From the NCBI GenBank assembly GCA_018436785.1, contig JAHDKR010000131.1:1-58711 (forward strand): a stretch of DNA of 58,711 bases, read 5' to 3'. The position numbers and the translations under genes are program-made. Positions 1-6,913 of the stretch are shown here, in pieces (position 1 is the first letter of the stretch; each line of letters begins with the position of its first letter). Source of the stretch: Synergistaceae bacterium (GTDB lineage: Bacteria; Synergistota; Synergistia; Synergistales; Aminobacteriaceae). Under the pieces are notes generated by a model that made no database searches, was not told the DNA's origin, and saw nothing but the letters and a program-made list of their open reading frames with translations.

Positions 1-168
1 GAGATCAAGCATGAGGACTACTTCAGGGAGTCCTATCTGCTGCCTGCTCTGAAAGCCGCTCTTATCGAAATGACCGTGCCCGACAAACCCCGCAGCAGCA
101 AGCAGCGCTACCGCATCACCGAATCGGGCCGAAAAGCGCTTGAAGACGCTTCGAGGAAAATCGAATGA
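1..168 (+). CDS. C-terminal fragment of a winged-helix protein (AlbA_2/RecG-like or Fic-type)
   Basis: Only the last 55 codons lie in the window, open from base 1 to TGA at 166-168. The tail contains FRESYLLPALKAALIEMTVP followed by a DKPRSSKQRYR stretch. This resembles the winged-helix end found in AlbA_2-type ATP-binding transcriptional regulators and in some Fic proteins, where a similar 'PDKP..S..QRY+LT' motif closes the protein. The catalytic part lies upstream of the window, so the two families cannot be told apart here. A small ORF starts 12 bases downstream. Confidence 0.55.
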   Translation, partial: EIKHEDYFRESYLLPALKAALIEMTVPDKPRSSKQRYRITESGRKALEDASRKIE

Positions 169-180
169 GGGGCGAACACC

Positions 181-294
181 ATGAGCGCATTGCTTCCGCC
201 GGGACGAAGGTACCTGATTCGAGACAAGTCCGGGCAATACCCGATGGACTCGAAAGGAAGCGAGCCGACCGGGCATCCCCCGGAAAACGACTAA
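181..294 (+). CDS. Possible 37-residue small protein
   Basis: An ATG at 181 follows a purine-rich GAGGGGCG 7-14 bases upstream and opens 37 codons to TAA. It begins 12 bases after the preceding stop, so it could be co-transcribed. The product (MSALLPPGRRYLIRDKSGQY and a polar Gly/Pro tail) has no recognisable domain, signal peptide or membrane segment. It is short enough to be a chance ORF; only the ribosome-binding site and tight spacing favour it. Confidence 0.25.
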   Translation: MSALLPPGRRYLIRDKSGQYPMDSKGSEPTGHPPEND

Positions 295-490
295 CGATAA
301 AAGCTCAGCCGTGCAACGGAGCAAGGCGGATTGGAAGCCATTAACGGGTTTTATGGTTCACTCCTTGCGTCCGCACCGCTGAGGAACGACACGATGTCGC
401 GCTCGAAAGCGGCTGCGAACTGTTAAGAATTTCTTACGAGTTGCCTCGGACCCCAATTCGCCTTCCTCTTCGATCATTGCTTTCGCATCG

Positions 491-1408
491 TTACTTCCCG
501 GCGAAGCGTTCGTAGGCGATGGTGTGGTACGGCGTCGGCACGCCGGTGTCTCGGCCCATTTCCACCATTCTTCCGATGATATGGTCGAGTTCGGTTTCGC
601 GCGCCGGTTTGCCGCCGCTGAGGTCGCGGTAGAGGGAGGACATGGCGTCCGGCGGAAAATTAGAAAAAGCGGCCGCGACTTTTTCCGCCGTTTCCGCGGG
701 CAGGACGACCCCCTTGGCGGCGGCCACCGCGAGCAGTTCGCCCGTTACGGCGTCAAACACTTTTCGATACTGCGGGTCCTCGCGCACCTTGCCCGCCGGG
801 CCGTCGTAGTAGCAAAACACCGCGCTGTTGCCGCACATCATGACGTACTTGGACCAGCTGTCCACCAGTATATTCTCCGACACCGTCGACTTTAAGCCAG
901 CCTTGTTGAGCACGGCCGCGAGTTCGTCCAATACGGCGGGTCTGCTTCCGTCCTTCATGCCGAAGACGATGCTGCACATTTCCGTGCTTTGGACGATGTG
1001 CCCCGGCTTCTCCAGACGGCTGAAGACGCGGATCGTCCCGTCGGCGAGGATGCAGGGGGGCGCCAGCGGCTCCATCAGGTCGGAGACGACGACTCCGTTG
1101 AGCAGAGGGATCACGACGGTATCCGGCCGTAACATCGGGGAGATCGCCTCGCAGGCCGCTTTCAGGCTGTACCCCTTGCAGGAAACAAAAACGACGTCCA
1201 TGGCGCCGAGCTCCGAAGCCTTGTCCGAGGCGAGTTTCGGGCGAACGGTAAAATCCCCGAAGACAGCGGATTCCACTTTCAGTCCGTTCCGGCGAATGGC
1301 GTCGAGGTTGTCTCCGCGAACGTAGAAATAGGTATCGGGATGGTCTTTGGCCAGCGCGCCGCCGATGATTCCGCCGACCCCGCCTATTCCGAACACTGCG
1401 ATTTTCAT
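491..1408 (-). CDS. panE: 2-dehydropantoate 2-reductase
   Basis: A 305-residue ketopantoate reductase: NADPH-dependent reduction of 2-dehydropantoate to pantoate for pantothenate/CoA synthesis, cytosolic. The N-terminus has the Rossmann dinucleotide loop GIGGVGG at residues 7-13. The middle contains the PLLNGV segment typical of the ApbA/PanE N-terminal domain, and the second half fits the all-helical ApbA_C domain. The frame stays open far upstream, but ATG at 1408 is chosen because it begins the conserved MKIAVFGIGG and is preceded by GGGAGGTG. It stands alone, divergent from the ABC operon. Some family members reduce other 2-oxoacids, so exact substrate is inferred. Confidence 0.85.
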   Translation of the reverse strand: MKIAVFGIGGVGGIIGGALAKDHPDTYFYVRGDNLDAIRRNGLKVESAVFGDFTVRPKLASDKASELGAMDVVFVSCKGYSLKAACEAISPMLRPDTVVIPLLNGVVVSDLMEPLAPPCILADGTIRVFSRLEKPGHIVQSTEMCSIVFGMKDGSRPAVLDELAAVLNKAGLKSTVSENILVDSWSKYVMMCGNSAVFCYYDGPAGKVREDPQYRKVFDAVTGELLAVAAAKGVVLPAETAEKVAAAFSNFPPDAMSSLYRDLSGGKPARETELDHIIGRMVEMGRDTGVPTPYHTIAYERFAGK

Positions 1409-1744
1409 AGTATGGCACCTCCCAAGTTCTGCGAGTAAGCGCGTGAAGCGCGCTTTTCCGGCTTTCAGTATATGCCGTTTTCTTCCTCGGATCAAATCGG
1501 GACCGCGCCCTATCAGTTTCCATACGGGAGCAACACGACGCGCGGAGCCGGGAAAAGCATGTGTGAGCGACGCCGCGGACGGCGGCGAAAGGACCTCCGT
1601 TGCATCAATACTCCAGCAACACTGGCAAACGGGGCGTGTGAATGTTACAATTCTGTAACAGGGCAACGCACGCATGTACGCAAGGGGTCGAAAAGGGCTC
1701 TTTGCCGCGTTGCCAAGCATTTTATACACAAAGGGGGCAATACA
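1409..1744. promoter_or_regulatory. Divergent control region between panE and the ABC importer
   Basis: 336 bases without a gene. It holds the panE ribosome-binding site (complement of CCTCCC near 1418-1428), an 18-base palindrome at 1643-1660 and, for the importer, the ribosome-binding site AAGGGGG just before 1745. A weak promoter-like pair (TTGCCG and TATACA, about 15 apart) lies near 1700-1727. A 6-bp hairpin at 1438-1454 (AGCGCG, loop TGAAG, CGCGCT) is followed by only a short T run. I see no ncRNA family. Confidence 0.4.
1643..1660. promoter_or_regulatory. Perfect palindromic operator-like site
   Basis: TGTTACAATTCTGTAACA is an exact inverted repeat with 7-base arms and a 4-base centre. 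It sits 85 bases upstream of the binding-protein start, where a repressor or activator of the iron-type importer would be expected. It matches neither the Fur nor the CRP/FNR consensus as I know them. The regulator is not identified; the palindrome is seen, the role is inferred. Confidence 0.5.
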
Positions 1745-2731
1745 ATGAAAAAGCGTGTTTTTAGTCTTCTGGCGGTTCTTGTACTTGTTGCGCTGATGGT
1801 TCCCGCGTTCGCTTCCGCGAAAGAGGTCATGCTGTACTCTTCGATGAAGGACTCTCAGCTGTCCGCGTTGAAAGACGCCTTTATCGCGAAGTATCCGGAT
1901 ATCCGTATGGACTACTATACCGCGGGTACCGGCAGCGTGATGACGAAGCTGGCCACCGAGCAGCAGGCCGGAGGCATCCGCGCCGACGTCATCTGGGTGG
2001 GGGATCCGACGAACTACATCTCCTTCAAAGAGCAGGGGCTTCTGTACGCGTACGAGTCTCCCGAGGCGGCAACCATGCCCGCGAACTTCAAGGATCCTGA
2101 CAACTGCTACGTTGCGGGGCGCGTGATCATGTTGGGCTTTGTGTACAACACGTCGGCGCTTTCCGCCAACGACGTGCCCAAGACCTGGAAGGAGCTCGCG
2201 GAGTTCAAGGGGTACACCGCGATGACCGACCCGACCTTCTCCGGCACAACGCTCTACACGGTCGCCGGACTGGTGCAGCATCCCGATTTCGGTTGGGACT
2301 TCCTGCAGAAGCTGAAGAACAAGGGTATGCTGCTTGAGAGAGGCTCCAGCGCGGTGGTGACGAAGGTCGGCTCCGGCGAGTACGACGTGAGCGTGGGCGT
2401 GGACTATATCGCCCGCACTATGATAGCCCAGGGCTCTCCTATCGCGTTCGCCTATCCTCAGGACGGGATTCCCATCATCCTGAGCCCCATCGCGATCGTC
2501 AAGAACACCGCGAACATTGAGGAAGCGAAGCTGCTCTTCGACTTCATCCTCTCCCTTGAAGGTCAGGGAATCCTGATGAAGGAGTACAGCGCCCCCGTCC
2601 GTCCGGAACTGAGCCTCGAAGGGGCCCTCTCCGTGGAAGAGGCGGCGAAGAAGATTCTTCCCGTGGACGACAATCGCCTTGTGGCGGAGAAGGACGAGCT
2701 GCTGAAGAAGTTCGACAGCATTTTCAAGTAG
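1745..2731 (+). CDS. Periplasmic substrate-binding protein of a ferric-iron-type ABC importer
   Basis: 328 residues, extracellular solute-binding protein of the AfuA/FbpA/IdiA class. Residues 1-25 are a classical signal peptide (MKKR, hydrophobic core, ASA before KEVMLYSSM), so the mature protein is periplasmic. The start KEVMLYSSM and a GTGSVMTKLATE segment are typical of the iron/2-aminoethylphosphonate binding group. It is the first gene of a four-gene operon and is followed by two hairpins before the ATPase, a usual way to make extra binding protein. ATG at 1745 is backed by AAGGGGGC. Iron is the likeliest ligand, but phosphonate or polyamine binding relatives exist, so substrate is inferred. 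Confidence 0.85.
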   Translation: MKKRVFSLLAVLVLVALMVPAFASAKEVMLYSSMKDSQLSALKDAFIAKYPDIRMDYYTAGTGSVMTKLATEQQAGGIRADVIWVGDPTNYISFKEQGLLYAYESPEAATMPANFKDPDNCYVAGRVIMLGFVYNTSALSANDVPKTWKELAEFKGYTAMTDPTFSGTTLYTVAGLVQHPDFGWDFLQKLKNKGMLLERGSSAVVTKVGSGEYDVSVGVDYIARTMIAQGSPIAFAYPQDGIPIILSPIAIVKNTANIEEAKLLFDFILSLEGQGILMKEYSAPVRPELSLEGALSVEEAAKKILPVDDNRLVAEKDELLKKFDSIFK

Positions 2732-2747
2732 GTCGACAGAGTTTCGC

Positions 2748-2774
2748 GGGGAGGGGCCTGAAACGCCCTTCCCC
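2748..2774 (+). promoter_or_regulatory. Strong hairpin at the 3' end of the binding-protein gene
   Basis: GGGGAGGGGC pairs with GCCCTTCCCC (one G-U) across a 7-base loop, 17 bases after the stop codon. There is no T run, so it is more likely a 3' mRNA-stabilising structure than a terminator. Stabilisation is an inference from position. Confidence 0.55.
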
Positions 2775-2820
2775 TTCAGTACCATCGAAGCGGCGTCGCC
2801 GGCCGGAGGAATATTTGGGA

Positions 2821-2866
2821 AGCGGCCTTTCAGGCGTTCTCCCGGAGATTGTCCGGCCGCTTTTTT
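2821..2866 (+). terminator. Partial terminator inside the importer operon
   Basis: AGCGGCC (2821-2827) pairs with GGCCGCT (2855-2861), followed by a run of six T at 2861-2866. The 27-base loop makes it weaker than a textbook terminator. Lying between the binding protein and the ATPase, it probably attenuates rather than ends transcription, keeping membrane components below binding-protein levels. Confidence 0.5.
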
Positions 2867-2915
2867 ATACCCGCTTTTCGATGCATTTTTTGGAAAGCAG
2901 TGCGAGGTGAACGTA

Positions 2916-4004
2916 ATGGCCGGAGTAACATTTAAAAACATCACCATCAGCTACGATGCAAAGGTCATCATCGACAACTTGTCGCTGGAGGTCGACGACG
3001 GGGAGTGCTTTGCCATCCTCGGTCCGTCCGCCTGCGGGAAGACCACGCTGATGCGGGCGCTTTGCGGCTTCAAGAATCTGGATTCGGGGCAGATCTACAT
3101 CGGCGACAAGCTGGTCGGAACCAAGGAACGGTGGAAGTCCGTCGCCCCGGAGAAGCGCAACGTCGGGGTGGTTTTTCAGGACTATGCGGTGTGGCCCCAC
3201 TACAGTGTGTTCGAGAACGTCTACTACCCCCTGAAGAAGCGGAAGGTTCCGAAGGATGAGGCGAAAAAGAGAGCGCTGGACGCGATCGAGCAGGTGCGCA
3301 TGAAGGGGTACGAACAGCGTATGCCCGCCCAGCTCTCGGGGGGGCAGCAGCAGCGGGTCGCTTTGGCGCGCGCGCTGGTTTCTTCAAATCAGCTGATGGT
3401 GCTCGACGAGCCCATCTCCAACCTGGACGCGAACCTGCGCGAGGAGATGCGCTTCGAGATCAAGGAGCTGCAGCGGCGTACGGGCATCACGGTGATCTAC
3501 ATCACCCACGATCAGGAGGTGGCCCTGGCCATCGCCGACCGGATGGCCATTCTGGACCGGAATGGCTACATCCGGCAGATAGGCGTACCGGAGGATGTCT
3601 ACAGGAACCCCAAGGACAGCTATATCTACAAGTTTTTGGGCGTCTCCAACTTCATCCCGGTCGAACGGCGGGGACAGGAGTACGTCCTCGACGGTACGGA
3701 GGGGAAGCAGGCGTTTCCGTATGAAATTCCCGAAGCGCTCCGTGCGGAGAGGCTGTTCGCCGCGTGCCGCCCTGTGGATATCACGGTGGGCGGCAACGGG
3801 CCGGTTCAGGGCTTCGTGAAGCACGTGGTGTACCTGGGGAATCTCTTCGAATACCGCGTGCTCCTCGGAGGGCGGGAGATTCGCGTGCAGCAGGACTCCC
3901 ATGAAGCCTTCAGGGCCGGAGTGCCGGAGGAAGGGCGTCCGTGCGCGCTCTCCTTCAGGAATTTACGCTTCTACCAGGAAGACGAAGGGGGGGTAGCCTC
4001 ATGA
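2916..4004 (+). CDS. ABC importer ATP-binding subunit (FbpC/PotA-type), first copy
   Basis: 362-residue ATPase driving uptake through the permease encoded next. Walker A is GPSACGKTT (Ala replaces the usual first Gly of GxSGxGK), Q-loop is in VFQDYAVWP, signature LSGGQQQR, Walker B LMVLDEP and switch His in YITHDQE. A C-terminal TOBE-like region follows from about residue 240. The frame also opens at GTG 2907, but ATG 2916 has GAGGTG at proper spacing. Its stop overlaps the permease start (ATGA). A second, different ATPase lies after the permease, so the transporter may use a heterodimer of ATPases. Confidence 0.85.
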   Translation: MAGVTFKNITISYDAKVIIDNLSLEVDDGECFAILGPSACGKTTLMRALCGFKNLDSGQIYIGDKLVGTKERWKSVAPEKRNVGVVFQDYAVWPHYSVFENVYYPLKKRKVPKDEAKKRALDAIEQVRMKGYEQRMPAQLSGGQQQRVALARALVSSNQLMVLDEPISNLDANLREEMRFEIKELQRRTGITVIYITHDQEVALAIADRMAILDRNGYIRQIGVPEDVYRNPKDSYIYKFLGVSNFIPVERRGQEYVLDGTEGKQAFPYEIPEALRAERLFAACRPVDITVGGNGPVQGFVKHVVYLGNLFEYRVLLGGREIRVQQDSHEAFRAGVPEEGRPCALSFRNLRFYQEDEGGVAS

Positions 4005-5701
4005 AGATGTTCGGTCGCAGAGAGGGCAAGCTCGATCTGAACCAGATTCTCATGCTGATCTGCCTGACGATTTTGATCATCACGGTGGCTATGCCCATGA
4101 TCATGATTGTCTACAACACGTTTTTCTATGGTTTTACGTTCGACTGGAGTATGTTTACGAATGTCGTCATGGACCCCTCGAATGTCGACGCTATGTGGAA
4201 CACGATCGTGATCGCGTTCTGGGTCACGGTGGTCGGGACCATCGTCGGGGTTTTTTACGCCTGGCTGATCGGCCGGACGAACATCCCCCTCAAGGGGCTG
4301 ATGAAGACGCTCTTTGTCATCCCGTACATGTTCCCTCCCTTCATCGGGGCGATGGCGTGGGGGCTGCTGCTCTCTCCGCGTTCGGGGTACATCAACAAGC
4401 TGTGGATGCTGATGATGGGGACGAGAGAGCCTCTTATGAACATCAACAGCATCGCCGGAATCGTCTTCGTCGAGGTCTGCTACTACTTCCCGTTCGTTTT
4501 CCTCCAGGTGGTCAGCGCGCTTGAGCGCATGGACCCGACGCTGGAGGAATCGGCCCGGATTTCCGGGGCGAACCAGCTGTACGTGATCCGGAAGATCACG
4601 CTGCCGCTCGTAGTGCCCGCCGTCGCGGCCGGCGCGATGCTCATTCTGATCTCCTCGCTGTCGCATTTCGGCGTTCCGGCGATGCTCGGCTTCTCTCGGG
4701 GGATATTCACCCTTCCCACCAAGATCTATGAGCTGATCAACCGGTCGGCCGGGAGCTTCGAGGGAATCCGGCAGGGGGCGGCGCTCTCCATTCTGCTCGT
4801 GGTGGTGGTCGTCATCGCACTCTGGCTGCAGCGGAAGATTCTGAAGGCCGGGCACTACGATATTATCCGCGGCAAGAGTATGCGACCCATGCTGATCAAC
4901 CTCCGGACGTCCAAGTTCCCGCTGCTGGGCGTCTGCCTCGCCAGCCTGTTCGTGATCGTCATTCTGCCGCTCTATATCATCTTCGCGGTGGGAGGGCTGA
5001 AGGCGTACGGGCTGCCGCTCAACCTCGCCAACATGACGTTGGATAACTACTATCACGTGCTCTTCTCCTCGCGGATGGCGCAGGACGCTATCAAGAACAG
5101 CTTCTTTCTGGCCATTTCGTCCGCGATTATCGCGATGTTCGTGGGCACCATGATCGCCTACGTGGTGGTAAAGGTGAAGGTCAAGGGGAAGTCGCTTCTG
5201 GAGATCCTCGCGCTGCTTCCCTATTCGGTGCCGGGGATCGTGCTCGCCATCGGCGTGATCCTGATGTGGAGCGGCACGTTCTATCTGAACCTGTACAACA
5301 CCATCTGGATCATCCTGATCGCCTATATCGCGCGGTACGTGGCGTTCGCGATGAAGAGTTCGTCCGCCTCGCTGGAGCAGGTGCACTACTCTCTTGAGGA
5401 GGCGGCCCGCTCTTGCGGCGCGACGCACCTCGAATCGCTCCGGGACATCACCATCGCGCTGATACGGCCGGGTATGATCGCGGGATTTTTCCTCATCTTT
5501 CTGCCGGCCATGAGGGAGCTGACCACCTCGATTCTGCTCTACGGGCCGTTCTCCCGCACGCTGGGCGTGGCGATCTACGCCATCAACGCCGAGGGGAATA
5601 TCACCCAGTCGGCGGCGCTGTCCGGTATCGCCATACTGATCATCATGCTCGGTAACCTGGCGCTCCGGTTTGTTACCAAGGACAGGAGGAGCGTCTCATG
5701 A
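4001..5701 (+). CDS. Fused two-domain ABC importer permease (FbpB-type)
   Basis: 566-residue inner-membrane permease with two BinPD transport domains in one chain. Each half has about six membrane helices and an EAA-type coupling loop: EESARISGANQLYVIRKITL near residues 183-202 and EEAARSCGATHLESLRDITI near 466-485. Fused permeases of this length are usual for ferric-iron importers of the FbpB class. ATG 4001 overlaps the upstream stop and TGA 5699-5701 overlaps the next ATG, so translation of the three genes is probably coupled. A single fused permease with two separate ATPase genes is uncommon. Confidence 0.88.
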   Translation: MKMFGRREGKLDLNQILMLICLTILIITVAMPMIMIVYNTFFYGFTFDWSMFTNVVMDPSNVDAMWNTIVIAFWVTVVGTIVGVFYAWLIGRTNIPLKGLMKTLFVIPYMFPPFIGAMAWGLLLSPRSGYINKLWMLMMGTREPLMNINSIAGIVFVEVCYYFPFVFLQVVSALERMDPTLEESARISGANQLYVIRKITLPLVVPAVAAGAMLILISSLSHFGVPAMLGFSRGIFTLPTKIYELINRSAGSFEGIRQGAALSILLVVVVVIALWLQRKILKAGHYDIIRGKSMRPMLINLRTSKFPLLGVCLASLFVIVILPLYIIFAVGGLKAYGLPLNLANMTLDNYYHVLFSSRMAQDAIKNSFFLAISSAIIAMFVGTMIAYVVVKVKVKGKSLLEILALLPYSVPGIVLAIGVILMWSGTFYLNLYNTIWIILIAYIARYVAFAMKSSSASLEQVHYSLEEAARSCGATHLESLRDITIALIRPGMIAGFFLIFLPAMRELTTSILLYGPFSRTLGVAIYAINAEGNITQSAALSGIAILIIMLGNLALRFVTKDRRSVS

Positions 5702-6804
5702 GCGAGGTTATCCTGAAGAACGTCACGAAGAAATTCTCCACGAGGACTTTGGGAGAGGTGACCGCGGTCGACGACTTCAATTTGACGATCAGGGAGGGCG
5801 AGTGCTTCTCCCTGTTGGGGCCGTCGGGATGTGGAAAGACGACCACGCTCCGGATGATCGCGGGGTTCGAGGATCTCAGCGACGGAGAGATCTGGATCGG
5901 CGACAAGCCGGTGTCCGCGAAGAAGCGCAATCTCTACGTGCAGCCGGAGGACCGGGGGCTGGGGATGGTCTTCCAGGCGTTCGCCGTTTGGCCGCATCTG
6001 AACGTCTTCGAAAATGTTGCCTTCCCTCTGCGGGTGCGGAACGTCGGGAGGAGGGAGATGGATTCCAGGGTCGCGGAGGCCCTCAAACATACCGGACTCG
6101 GCGGTTTGGACCGGACGTTTCCCTCGGACCTGTCCGGAGGGCAGCTGCAGCGGATCGCGCTCGCCCGCGCCATCGTCATGAACCCGAAGGTGCTGCTGCT
6201 CGACGAGCCGCTGTCGAATCTCGACCCCAAGCTTCGGGAGTCGATGCGCTTCGAGATCAAGGAGCTGCAACGGCGATTCAACTTCACCATCATCTACGTG
6301 ACGCACGATCAGGCGGAGGCGATGGCGCTCTCCGACCGGATGCTGGTGATGGATATGGGCGTGATTCAGCAGATCGACACGCCGACGAACATGTACAACA
6401 ACCCGGCGAACAAGTTCGTCTACGGCTTCCTGGGCCTCTCCAACTTCGTCGACGTGAACATCGGCGACGGGAAGGTGTACCCTGAAGGAGGCTCGGGGCA
6501 GCCGTTTCCGTGCGCCATTCCCGGCGATTTCACCGAAGCTGCCGGTACCGTGGCGTCGCGCCCCAACGAGATCGACCTGACGGCCGAGGGGGGCTACCGC
6601 ACGGTGGTCAAGGCGCGCATCTTCCTGGGCGACTACACCGAATACCGGGTGGACGTCGGGAATCAGGAGGTGCGTATTCAGAGCACCGGCGACCGCGGCT
6701 TCATGGTGGGAGACAGTGTCGGGCTGGATTTCACCCGTGTGCAGTGGTACTCCCGCGACGACGGCATCAGCGACGCGGAACGGGAACGACGAAAGGTCAT
6801 TTAG
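5698..6804 (+). CDS. ABC importer ATP-binding subunit, second copy
   Basis: 368-residue ATPase with the canonical Walker A GPSGCGKTT, signature LSGGQLQR, Walker B LLLLDEPLS and switch region YVTHDQAEAM, plus a C-terminal TOBE-like region. It shares the stretch MRFEIKELQRR with the first ATPase of the operon but has a standard Walker A and otherwise differs clearly, so the pair is an old duplication. ATG 5698 overlaps the permease stop by four bases. It is the last gene before a strong terminator. Confidence 0.87.
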   Translation: MSEVILKNVTKKFSTRTLGEVTAVDDFNLTIREGECFSLLGPSGCGKTTTLRMIAGFEDLSDGEIWIGDKPVSAKKRNLYVQPEDRGLGMVFQAFAVWPHLNVFENVAFPLRVRNVGRREMDSRVAEALKHTGLGGLDRTFPSDLSGGQLQRIALARAIVMNPKVLLLDEPLSNLDPKLRESMRFEIKELQRRFNFTIIYVTHDQAEAMALSDRMLVMDMGVIQQIDTPTNMYNNPANKFVYGFLGLSNFVDVNIGDGKVYPEGGSGQPFPCAIPGDFTEAAGTVASRPNEIDLTAEGGYRTVVKARIFLGDYTEYRVDVGNQEVRIQSTGDRGFMVGDSVGLDFTRVQWYSRDDGISDAERERRKVI

Positions 6805-6811
6805 AAGACAG

Positions 6812-6843
6812 GCCCCCGGGGAGCGCTCTCCGGGGGCTTTTTT
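6812..6843 (+). terminator. Rho-independent terminator of the iron-type importer operon
   Basis: GCCCCCGG pairs with CCGGGGGC around a GGAGCGCTCT-like centre, followed by TTTTTT at 6838-6843. It begins eight bases after the last ATPase stop. Confidence 0.9.
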
Positions 6844-6913
6844 GTACGCTTGCGCGGGGCGCCGGTCCATCCGGAGCTTGATGCAGGCCTTCCGAATCCG
6901 GCTCCCCGGCCGG

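Noticed and set aside
491..2947. 818-codon minus-strand open frame
   Set aside because: Only 491-1408 encodes panE, beginning at an ATG with a good ribosome-binding site. The rest runs antisense through the binding-protein gene and has no family resemblance.
3971..5428. 485-codon minus-strand frame opposite the fused permease
   Set aside because: Charged, low-complexity His/Asp/Arg-rich product typical of a reverse reading of a membrane protein gene.
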